This document shows positions 11,250 through 20,943 of a stretch of 64,000 bases of DNA, piece by piece. The DNA comes from Zymoseptoria tritici IPO323 (Eukaryota; Ascomycota; Dothideomycetes; Mycosphaerellales; Mycosphaerellaceae): contig NC_018214.1 of assembly GCF_000219625.1 (NCBI RefSeq), positions 62,001 to 126,000 of the forward strand. The letters are read 5' to 3'. The stretch's first letter is position 1. Every line of letters starts with the position of its first letter. Under the pieces are notes generated by a model. The model ran no database searches. It was given only the letters and a program-made list of their open reading frames with translations, and was not told where the DNA came from. A program made the position numbers and the translations under genes.

Positions 11250-14200
11250 TCTTTTAGGCCTTAATAGTAACTAATAACGCGTTTGTATATCTATCGTACT
11301 AGTCTACCGTCCTTAGTACCTCCTATACTTCTATTAAATACTCTTATCGTAGTAGGGCTAATATAAGTCGTAGGTTCCTAAGTATTTTTAGACGCGGGCT
11401 AACCCTTCTACGCGATCCTATATATCTATCTACCGTATTGTTTCTTACGCTTTAGGATCTTATCTACTATATAAACGTCGGGGTCCTCTAATCGGATCTC
11501 CTTTAGGCTATTCTAAGCCCGTTCGGTAATTTTAGTAGGTTTTTCCTCCTCTAGTAGGGAGATATAGAACATAGGATAGATACTTATTGTTTCCGGTAGT
11601 TCTAGCGTATACGCGACGTCGTTTACGACTCGCTTAATCCTATATAGGCCGATATACTTATAATCGAGCTTTTCCGACGGCCGGATAGACTTTAAATATC
11701 GAGTAGAGAGGTATATACGGTCGTTAACCTTATATGTCTTCGTAGTTTTACGAGCATTATAGTATCGTACGTATCTCTCCTATAACGCGGCTAGTCTTTT
11801 ATATAGCGTTTTCTATAGGCTAATTACTCTATATACTATTTCCGCCGTACTAGGAGCTTTACCCTCTAATTAGGGTAGGTCGGGCTATCTAGCGGTAATT
11901 AGATCGCGAACGTTATATACTTAGAATAGTATTACCCCTATTATCGTATAAACGCTATCGTTATAAGAGAATTCGGCTACCGATAGTATCTATACCTAGT
12001 CGTTCTATTCGTAGTTATAGTATACTCGTAGGTATTACTCTAGCGTTTAGTTCTAACGCTCCGTCTAACCGTCCGTTTAGGAGTAATATACGGTACTTAG
12101 GCCCCTTCGGACCCTAAGGTAGTAGCAAAGCGTACTCTAGAACTTAGATATAAGGATTAGTCCTCTATCGGACGTAATTAACTTAGGAGTTCCGTAAAGG
12201 CGGAAGATTTCTCTTAGGAAGACCTCCGCGAGGGTTTCGGTATTAATGTCTTTCTATATAGGAATATAGTAGGCTATTTTAGACTACCTATCTATAACGA
12301 CGAGGATTAAGTCGTATATATGCCCTATAAACGTACTTAGGGGTAGATCGGTAATAAAATCTAATATTAGGTCCTCCTAGGGCCCGTTTAGTAGAGTTTC
12401 CGTATAGAGTTCTCTATATAGGCTATATCGCCGTAGCTTCGCCCTATCGTATATCTAGTAGCTATTTACGTAGTCCTTAACGTATTTTCTTATATCTAGC
12501 TAGTAGAACGACCGTTATAATAGCTCTAGGGTCCGTTTAAAACTAAAGTAGCCGGCTAGGGGATCGTTATAGTACTAGCGGAGCGCTACTAGGCGTACTA
12601 GGCCCGTAGGTACGTATAGTTTCCGTTCGTAGAAGAGGAATTCGCCCTATATAGCCTACCTTTAGGTCTATTCCGGCGGATCCGGGTTATTTATAGCTAG
12701 TTCGACTATCGATACTATAGGGTTATATTTTAGGCTTTCGCGTATTATATTAATTAGCGGGGAGTCTAATAATTCTTCTACTAGAGTGCTCGCTATTATA
12801 TACGTTTTGCTATAGTAGGTCCTAGCGAGCTATAGATAGTAGGTTATAACTACTATTATAGACCGAACGGGGCTAGATTCGGCCGTTATTCCCTTAGATA
12901 GACCTAGTTAGTACCGAAGGGTATCTAATATAGGAGTACTATCGCTTTCGTTAATCTACCGTCCCGAGTAGTCCCTATCTTCTAGGTCTAGGTATCTACT
13001 TACTCCGTCCGCGGCGGTATTAAGCGACCCCGGGTTATACGTTATATAGAAATCGACGTTTAATAGCTACTCTACCTATCTTACCTATCTTCGGCTTAGT
13101 TACTTAGTTGTTATAAACTATTTTAGGTTATAATAGTCTATTAAGACCTTAATTTAGTACGAAGCGCCCTTAACGTAGTGTCTCTAGTACTTAAAGGCCT
13201 CGACTATAGCGAGAAGCTCTTAATCGTATATATTATAGTTCCTTTCGGCCGCGTTTATCTTACTAGAGAAGAAGGCTACTAGGTGCTAGTATATTTTGCC
13301 CTCCGTTTTATATAGTTAGGATAGTACTACCCCGACGGTAAACCTAGAGGCATCTATTACGACGCGGATAGGTAGTTTTAGGTCGAAATGCCGTAAGATA
13401 GGCACTTTAATAAACCTAGTCTTTAACTACTAGAATACTTATACTACGTTAGGTAGGAGTTCGAGGGGAACTAATTCCTCCTTTCTCTATCGGTGTCCGC
13501 CTTTAGTACTATTTAGGCCTCTCTCTATTAAGCGGTTTAGTAGGCTAGCTATACGGGAGAATCCCTTAATAAACTAGCGGTAGTAGTTCGTAAATCCGAT
13601 AAAGATACAAATGTCCCTAACTAAGGCCGGAAGGGGCTAGTTAGCGATAGCTTAGATCCTTTCTACCTCTATTTCGACCCCTTTTAGGGTTACTACGAAC
13701 CTAAGGTAGCCGACTTACCGCTTAAAGAACTCGCATTTTAATAGTTTAGTAAAGAGTCGGTATCTTCTAAGTCTCTTAAGGACTATCCTAACGTATTCCT
13801 TATAGCTTTTAGCGTCTTATAAGTATATTAAGATATCGTCGAGGTATACTATAATATAGTAGTCTAGTAGGCCCCGGAGGGCGTAGTTTATATATCCTTA
13901 GAATACTACTAGGGCGTTAGTTAGCCTAAACGGGACTATAGTATACTTAAAGTAGCTATACCTCGTCCGAAAGGTAGTTTTCTACTAGTCGCTCTCCTTA
14001 ATTCGGATGCGATAGTACGCGTCTCGTATATCTAGCTTTATAAAGAACTTTACTAACGCTAACTAGTCTAGCGATTCCTAGACGAGGGGTAGGGCGTATC
14101 TATTCTTAATAGTAACGGTATTAAGGGCCCTATAGTCGACGTATAGACGTAGGCTACTATCCTTTTTCTTTATAAAGAGGATACCTACCCCCGCTAGGGA

Positions 14201-14950
14201 GGTCGAGGGGCGGATCTACCCCTTCTCTAGGCTACCGGCGAGGTAGTTACGTAGAGTCTCTAGTTCTATTATAGAGAGGTTATATAATAGGCCGTACGGG
14301 GCCTCCTTACCTTCTTCGAGGTCGATACTAAGCTTATTCGGCCCCGTCTCGGGGAGAAGGGACTCGTTTCCTTCTACGAAAACGTCCGCGAAATCCGAGA
14401 ATTCGCTTAGAAGTTCCGGTTCTTTTAGCGCGTCGTCTATACGTTAAGCGGCAAGGGCCTAAACGCGCCCCGAAGGGATACCGGAGGCGTCCTTCTAGAA
14501 CTCTTCGGGTAAGACGAGCCTAACCGGCCTCTATTATCTACCTTTCGTCCCCTTCTAGGTAACGCTTTTACGGATAAAGTTTACCCTCGGGTTCTATTAT
14601 TCTAGCTAGGGTATACCGAGGACTAGTTAGAACCCGTAGATTCTTCCGACTACAAAGGTTTCTATATATCCTCTTATATGTCCTTAAGTATCCGTTACTT
14701 TAAACGGGACGCGGCATTCTCCCTAAATAGCTATCCTCTAGCCGTTTAGTACTACGTATTAGGCCGTTTACCCTAACTCGGGGCTTAGGCCTAGCTCTTT
14801 AGCTACTATATCGTCTATAAAGTTACTTTACGCTCCGTAATCGAGTAGTACTCGGAGTATCTTAGTCCTATTAGGACCCTATATCTCTACTTTAAGGCGT
14901 ATTAGCCCTTCCCCTATAGTTCGGGTAATTCCTCCTAGCTCGATAAGATA
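11250..14950 (-). mobile_element. RIP-degraded Ty3/gypsy LTR retrotransposon (pol region)
   Basis: Minus-strand reading gives the Metaviridae-type order. A retropepsin-like segment (LLDYGA*SNFIDD, about 14785-14865) is followed by reverse transcriptase with the catalytic YLDD box (IIVYLDDILIY, about 13795-13880). Next come the RNase H/tether (NPGSLNTAADGVSRYLDL, about 12970-13090), the integrase HHCC region with LDFITDLP (about 12250-12560), and the integrase DDE core with the degraded TDGQTER motif (TDG*TER*N*TLE*YL, about 12020-12110). A basic C-terminal region follows near 11440-11640. Gln codons appear as TAA/TAG and His as Tyr throughout, as expected for CpA RIP. No LTRs or gag could be recognised. 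The element is dead. Confidence 0.85.
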
Positions 14951-15470
14951 TAGAGCTTACTCTAGCTCTATAATATATCTATATAATCTAGAGCTAATAA
15001 AACGTAGGCGTTTATAGCTAAGGAGTAATAGTACTAGTCTACGTAGTTCTACCTTCGATAGCCTTATCTCGATATAGAGATTATCGTCCTTAATAGCGTC
15101 TATCGTCTAGTAGAAATAGCTATACTTATATATCTTCCTTTTACTATATACCCTTACGCTACGCTATACTCTTACGAGTACTAATACCTTATTCTTAGCC
15201 GCTCTTATTATAGCTAGTATAGTCTATAATAACCTCCTTCTACGAGCCCTCGCGCGAGCCCTATATATCTATATCTATAATACTATAACCGTAATAGCTA
15301 GCCGACGTCGATTATCTATAGATCTAGTAAATTTACGACTCTACGAGCGATAACGCGAGCGACAATATAACCTTAAGGACGACGCGACGAATATACGCTA
15401 CTACCGGCATTACTATATCGAGCAAGCGTAAACGATAACCGAGGCAATAAACAAGGTTAACGACTAATAG

Positions 15471-16699
15471 TAAGCCGGCACCCCCTTAAGCATAAACTCC
15501 ACCTTTAAGAGCGCACGAGCCATAAACATGGTGTTGGAATCGGAGCGATAAATATGTTCTAATGTCAGCACTCCGGCAACCTCGACTTGATATCTCGATC
15601 TTTCTACACAGCCTCGATCGATTGCGGGAAGGAGCCTGGTCGATGCTTTGCACGACTGCGCACGACTGCGCACCACATCCTTGCTAGGATAGCACCGCAA
15701 TAAGACGGCAAGATGGCTGATCCTGGCTGGTCCGGCGTCGTAACGGAACTGACGAAGAGCTATCCTGACCAGTCTGGCATCGCACTGGCCTAATGACGTC
15801 AATCGAAACCTCCGCGTGCTCCGTGGCCCGGCTCTCGAACCGCGCGACAAACCTCCACCTCCTTCCTGCACAAGCATTCGTTACTATCTTCGGAACATTC
15901 TACGTCAAAGACAAACCTCCGTCTCCTTCCGACACAAGCATTCGTTGTTCTCATCGGCACACACTGGCCCGACGATGTCGATCACAACATCCGCATGCTC
16001 CATTTCCTGGCTCTGATCCATGGTTACCTAGGGTAGTTCTACGTCAACGACAGAACTCGCTGAAGCTAACAGATGTGCTATTTTCGCCAGTCTGACATCA
16101 CAGAACAGGGACGTAGCTGCTCCATGTAGAGATGAGTTGCCGTCTTGGTCGTTTTCGCGTTTGTCGACAAATCTGCAGAATCGGCGTGCTGTCTGGCAAA
16201 GCAGATGTCGCTCGCCGATTCTGACCCGACAACAACGATACATGGCTTCTGTCGCATGTGGAGCAGCGAGTCGAGTTGGTTCTCTGCGGCGTGGCGCGCG
16301 GTTTTATCTTGGCCAACTCGTGACCATCTCCCTTCGTTGACTCTTCATTTATTCTTGCAATTCTCGTGCTGGAGGCTACTCAACTGCAAGTCTGCCTTTC
16401 ACTGGACTTCCGAATGCGAGCAGCCCATCGTTCCTCATGCATTGTTTCTTAGTCCTTGTCGTTGTGAAGGGCAGATCCTGCCAAGTCGCCATGTTGCTGC
16501 GATCGAAAGACCACGGCCTTTGATATTCGGGTCCGCTGCCGGCGCCATCGCCAACCTAGGAATCTGGCGACTGGCTTGTGTTCCAAACCACCATCTGAGC
16601 TTGTACAACTTTGGTCCATCCGACTGCGTGCCGAGAAAAGTTGCCAGGACTGGACCCGCACTCTCGTCGATTCTACAGATATGTCTCGAGCGACATTTC
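15471..16699. other. intergenic, no supported gene; imperfect direct repeats
   Basis: ORFs here are short and overlap in several frames. Two partly overlapping sets of diverged direct repeats are visible. Segments near 15794 and 15974 share gacgtcaatc/gatgtcgatc...ccgc(g/a)tgctcc...ctggctct-like sequence, about 180 bp apart. Segments near 15847 and 15909 share gacaaacctcc...cacaagcattcgtt, about 62 bp apart. This may be eroded repeat DNA at the block margin. Confidence 0.5.
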
Positions 16700-17310
16700 T
16701 CGTCAAGTAGGTACTCCAACGAACGATATTACAGGTCGACACAATGAGGTCTCAATCTCTAGAGGTTTGAGGCGCCTCGACGCTCCCCGGCCTCGCTCAA
16801 CAATGAAGAAGACCACGCCTTTGACATGGGCCAACTCACTCCGTCTGCGCCAGAATGGAACGTTCGAGGCGGCTTCTGGGCCGAGACAGGAATACGCAGC
16901 AGGGTCTTTCGCATGACTCCGCTTCGCGGCGATGTCCCCAGGAGAGGGACAACGAAGCCTTTGGTTGAAGTGGCTGCGAGGAGTCTCTCCATAAAAACAT
17001 TCGGATGCAGATGTGTCCAGGCAATACCGCTCGCTTTGATCTCGCTCTCGACGAGCTGATGCCACACGAAGGGAGGATCGGTAGTGTCCCTTCACTCGAA
17101 ATGGTGTCCGTCGGCCTTTTCTGCGGCATCCACGAAAGCTTTGCTTTGCGTGAGCATTGCCGCGGTGTAACCATTCAGTGGAATGGCGCGGTCAACACCA
17201 GCCAAGGCTCGATCGATAGCCAGGCAAAATTCGAACAGCAGCAAAGACGAGCATGCGCGGTCATTCCCCGTGTGCGGGTTTAATTGCCGTCGTGGACTGC
17301 AACCTCTCAA
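16700..17310 (-). pseudogene. broken NmrA-like NAD(P)-binding family gene
   Basis: The frame from 17310 contains ALAGVDRAIPLNGYTAAML and QSKAFVDAAEKADG, matching the NmrA-like (atypical SDR) segment that normally reads GVDRVFLLTGYT...QSKAFVDAAKKAG. It is cut by TGA at 17092-17094, just where the family has the HLGA-type strand. The same frame then resumes with WHQLVESEIKASGIAWTHLH and PNVFMERLL. A further shift of frame follows: DIAAKRS, KDPAAYSCLGPEAASN is in another frame (17095 series). The N-terminal Rossmann GxxGxxG part is missing. With at least one stop and one frameshift plus missing ends, this is most likely a decayed gene. The family normally consists of NAD(P)-binding redox-sensing regulators or reductases. 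Confidence 0.7.
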
Positions 17311-17808
17311 GCAGTGACGGCGAACGCATCAAGCCTGTCCTCTTGCGCTTCAAGAGAGTCGGGAGTGACATCATGCACGTGCTGTTTCCAGTTGAGTTCC
17401 AGGAAGACGGCGTCTGCAACGATGCGCCATGTGCACGATGCGCCGCCGCACACATAGCACATCGCCCAACTTCTCTGAGGAGCTCAAGTCATGCAGTGAA
17501 ATGTCCTTGAAGTCGGGCATACCTGACCTGTGGAAAAAATGCATATTTCCGTGACTCAGGGCGGTGTGAGCTGATCCTCGTCGTTCCAAAGCTGTAACGC
17601 CCAAGCCGGGTACAGCCTTGGATTCTTCTGCTCCTGGCAAAGCCTCCGGTCCAGAGATAAAGTCTGTGGGATATCCGTCTGTTGCCACCCAGGCTTTTAA
17701 CTCAACCGTTCAGGTCATTCTTCGACCTTTCGCCTCGATTTCCAACACACGAACACATCTATCCACCGACCTGCCTCTCCTCCATACACCTAATCAACCA
17801 ACTCCACC
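17311..17808. other. upstream region of the cysteine-rich gene at 17809
   Basis: No gene is supported. It contains the likely promoter and a C/A-rich 5' leader (tccatacacctaatcaacc) just before the ATG at 17809. Confidence 0.5.
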
Positions 17809-18183
17809 ATGAAACTCTCCATGATCACGCTGCAGGCCCTCGCCATGGCCATGACATGCACCTCCGCCGCCATGATCGGTGACCCACCTGGTCTCAGCCG
17901 CGTGAGTTCATGTGCTCCCATCCTTTTCAACAGGCCGACAGCTGACGATGAGTTCTAGCGCGAGACCAACGAGGCCTTTTGCCACGACATCGTGTGCTCA
18001 GACAAACGGCACTGTCTGACTGGAGGCTGCAATGATTGCAAGATAGCCCGTGGCTCAAAGGAGGGAAGATGCGTCGGAGATGGAATGGGCGCCTTCACAT
18101 GCAACCCTCACAAGTGCAACTCTCGCTACGATTGCCCTGCGCCATGCCACGAGTGCAACCCCAAGACGCTCATGTGCGAGTAG
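17809..18183 (+). CDS. small secreted protein with two tandem six-cysteine modules, 105 aa
   Basis: Two exons, 17809-17901 and 17959-18183, are joined across an intron with a GTGAGT donor and TTCTAG acceptor, in phase 0. Residues 1-21 form a signal peptide (MKLSMITLQALAMAMTCTSAA). The rest holds 12 cysteines at 39, 44, 50, 55, 58, 69 and 79, 84, 90, 94, 97, 104. The two halves share the spacing C-x4-C-x5-C-x3/4-C-x2-C-x6/10-C, so the protein appears to be an internal duplication of a six-cysteine domain. It is inferred to be secreted and disulfide-bonded; the role is unknown. It is not obviously similar in sequence to the other 12-cysteine protein at 7019-7383, although both are small and secreted. 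Candidate effector or apoplastic/antimicrobial protein. Confidence 0.8.
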
Positions 18184-18490
18184 TGGTGTTCGGGAACCAT
18201 GGACGGACCGCTGGTCTGAAAAGGGCGACGATCGGGCTGTTGGGGATTCGCAAGTACGGAATTCGTCCACGGTCGTTTCAACAACGCCGGTAATGTCGAC
18301 GGTGGAGTTCATGGAGTTATCAATGCACAATTGATTCGCTTGTCTTGCAGCACGAACCTTTCGCAACTCGCTCCAATTTGTGACTGTGACGGTGCATACG
18401 CGCTGGTGGTCAGCTCGTCGGGAGTGCGGCCTCCGTTCCATGCAACAACATGCGGTCGTGCGGTGAAGCTCCACTGATTGACCATGACAT
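18184..18490. other. intergenic between convergent genes
   Basis: The 3' flanks of the plus-strand secreted protein gene and the minus-strand gene at 18491-19150 meet here. Nothing else was seen. Confidence 0.5.
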
Positions 18491-19150
18491 TCAGCTCGGG
18501 CCTGCGTCTGAAACAAATCGCACCATGTTTCCCGCCTGTACACCGTCCTTCACATCAGACAGTCTCCGTCCCGAGTGAATTTTGTACATTTTCGCCGACT
18601 CTTCCTGTCCCAAACGAGTGCGCCCTCCCCGCTGCTCTCCCTGTCGCTGCCCAGTCGAAGTCCAGCTCTCCGCCACCGGTCTCGGCTGCCATTGAACACG
18701 TCTCTCCGCAATCTCGTCCACCAGTCTCGCCATCTCTCTCCTCACATCCTCCCTACTCGCCTGCAACACCCTCTTCGAATCCTTGACAATATTCACCAAG
18801 CAAGCTCCGCTCAACCCGTCCTTCCTCGCATCCTTTCCCTTCAGAACCTTCCCATCAGGCGCCCAACCTCCTCGCTCGAGCTCCCTGACAAAGGCCTTCT
18901 CAAACGTCTTCTTGACTGTATTGCGAATGACGGCCTTTTTAGAGATGTCAAAGGGACAATGCACGCGGAAGTGAAAGGCATTACGGTCGAAGAGGGCGAG
19001 ACGGCGCTGTGTTTTGAGGTATAGTGGATGGGCGGGGTCGTCGGCGATGAATTTTGTGGCGGGAAAGGTGGTGCAGTTGATTGGGCCGGGATGAGGAGAG
19101 AGGATGTGGTAGGCCAGAGGTGGGAGTTTGCTGGTGGCGGAGCGGGACAT
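18491..19150 (-). CDS. unknown protein, 219 aa, single exon
   Basis: An uninterrupted 219-codon frame with ATG at 19150. The N-terminal half has an ordered, conserved-looking core. A segment near residues 45-60 (RRLALFDRNAFHFRVHCPFD) is followed by a basic amphipathic stretch SKKAVIRNTVKKTFEKAFV and, after a short linker, GACLVNIVKDSKRVL and a helix REDVRREMARLVDEIAERR. The C-terminal 70 residues are Gln/Arg/Gly-rich and probably disordered. There is no signal peptide or membrane segment. It is divergent from the eIF1A gene, with about 370 bp between the start codons. The basic core could suit nucleic-acid or ribosome binding, but I do not recognise the family. Confidence 0.7.
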   Translation of the reverse strand: MSRSATSKLPPLAYHILSPHPGPINCTTFPATKFIADDPAHPLYLKTQRRLALFDRNAFHFRVHCPFDISKKAVIRNTVKKTFEKAFVRELERGGWAPDGKVLKGKDARKDGLSGACLVNIVKDSKRVLQASREDVRREMARLVDEIAERRVQWQPRPVAESWTSTGQRQGEQRGGRTRLGQEESAKMYKIHSGRRLSDVKDGVQAGNMVRFVSDAGPS

Positions 19151-19518
19151 GGCGAATGATCAGATCCGGCGGTGTCTTCGTCGCAGGTTCATCATCGCGG
19201 ATTGTCGTGTGAAGAGGTACAACAACAATGCTGATGTAGAATGAGTGCATGCCGTGACGAGGATGCTCGAGTTCATTGTTCGAGAGATGTGAGGCTGCAA
19301 TTCAGGCCGCCATCTAAATCTGGCCCCCACTCTTCTTTCACCGCTGCGCTGGCTGTGTCATCGAAACGCGGGCGCTTCCATCTCCCCACCATTTCTCTCG
19401 AGTTTCACGACAAAGACTCAATTCACCACCACCTTGTCGACATCTTCCAGGCAACGAAGCCGCACGACATCCTCCTCTTACGACTCACCGGACGACGGAA
19501 ATCTCGTAACCGCGCAAG
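19151..19518. promoter_or_regulatory. shared intergenic promoter of two divergent genes
   Basis: It lies between the start codons of the minus-strand unknown gene (ATG 19150) and eIF1A (ATG 19519). No TATA box or other motif stands out. Confidence 0.4.
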
Positions 19519-20120
19519 ATGCCGAAGAACAAGGGAAAGGTAGGTCCAGAAAGAGGCGCACTTGCGAAATGCAATACCAGGGTGGACGGGATACATGCTG
19601 ATAATCTCTCCACAGGGAGGTAAAAACAGGAGACGTGGAAAGAACGAAAACGACAACGAGAAGCGCGAACTCACCTTCAAAGAAGAGGGTCAAGGTAAGA
19701 AGGAGCAGAGCACAGCACACGACATACAGCGCCACACGGAAGAACCGTCAATCTGACATGCCACCAGAATACGCACAAGTCCTCAAGATGCTGGGCAACG
19801 GCCGCCTCGAGGCGCTGTGCTTCGACGGCTCCAAGCGACTCGCACATATCCGAGGAAAGCTCCGCAAAAAGGTCTGGATCAACCAGGGCGACATCATTCT
19901 GCTCTCTCTCCGAGACTACCAGGACGAAAAAGGCGATGTGATTCTCAAGTACAGCGCCGACGAGGCCCGATCGCTCAAGGCGTATGGCGAGCTCCCCGAG
20001 AGCGCGAAGATCAACGAGACGGATACATACGGCGGTGAGGAGGAAGGCGGAATTGGATTCGACTTTGGTGAGGATGATGACAGTGACAGTGGGGATGACA
20101 TCGATGTCGATGATATCTGA
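19519..20120 (+). CDS. TIF11: translation initiation factor eIF1A, 150 aa
   Basis: Three exons: 19519-19539, 19616-19694 and 19768-20120. The first encodes only MPKNKGK, and the introns use GTAGGT/CACAG and GTAAGA/CCACCAG. The joined protein has the basic eIF1A N-terminus ([12 protein letters not shown]), then the S1/OB-fold core ([58 protein letters not shown]). It ends in an acidic tail finishing [14 protein letters not shown]. Length and layout match fungal eIF1A. The factor binds the 40S A site, promotes scanning and 43S/48S complex formation with eIF1, and contacts eIF5B through its C-terminus. It is cytosolic and expected to be essential. It is identified from family motifs. Confidence 0.93.
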
Positions 20121-20943
20121 GGTGGGGATGAGAGTGTGGAAAAGCCAGGCGACGGCGTCTGTGGTTCTACAGCCCGGCGGCGACGTTCGGCTGAGTGCGC
20201 ACAGTCTACGATCACGTTACGAAATACTGTCTGCTCGCGGCCGCTTCAGCCATTCCACGTCTTCTCTATGAGACCTGTCCGCTGTATTGGACACTGTCAT
20301 TCCCGGCTTTTCACCATGTTGTGGTGGTCGGTCGGCCTGCTTTTGTCGTACTTCCCTGTCGATATACCATAGCAGATGCAATACGAATATGAGCCTTGTG
20401 TCGTTGCACTTATGAACTGACATTGTGCTGCCGATCGATGGACACACGTCTATCAAGACCACGGCTCGAGGAGAAGAGATCGAAGAACAGAGTTTGATAT
20501 CCTCCATGAGATCTTGAACTCGCCACGTGAGAGAAACCGGTCTTCGATGCTGACCTTGATTGCCTTTCAATATTTCGTGAGGCGCAGCATAAATTGAGGC
20601 TGAAGAACAAGCCGGCGCTCTCTCCGTGCCACTACGTAACCTTTGGCCCCATCCTGTCGTTCCACATCTTCTGTTCCGACTTCAATGTTGTCTTGCCTCT
20701 GCTATACGCCTTTTCCCTGAGACTCGCCCCGAATCAGTCGATCAGTGTACTGCCATCCGCTTCATTGCGAGAAGAGCAGTCCTGTCCAACGAGCATTCAA
20801 CCCGTGCACCTCAGCCCGACGAACTGAATTGACATCACTCGGTCCACGGACATTGGAACGGACTTCTGCCTGATCAACACTCGATCAACACCCTTGAGAC
20901 TGCATACACAAACACCTCAAACACCTGCGTATCCACCCCGACA
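20121..20943. other. intergenic / 5' region of the WASP gene
   Basis: Only short overlapping ORFs are present. The stretch just before 20944 is rich in C and A (aacacctcaaacacctgcg), as is usual for a fungal 5' leader. Confidence 0.5.

Larger units (their letters stand above)
8441..15470. repeat. RIP-degraded repeat block 2
   Basis: This has the same signature as block 1: CA/TG nearly absent, CG retained, TA-rich. Normal composition resumes near 15460-15480. It contains a minus-strand Ty3/gypsy element (about 11250-14950) and plus-strand degraded coding remnants (about 9240-9510 and 10040-10932). Segment 8441-9240 holds only a short 18-bp repeat. Confidence 0.9.
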
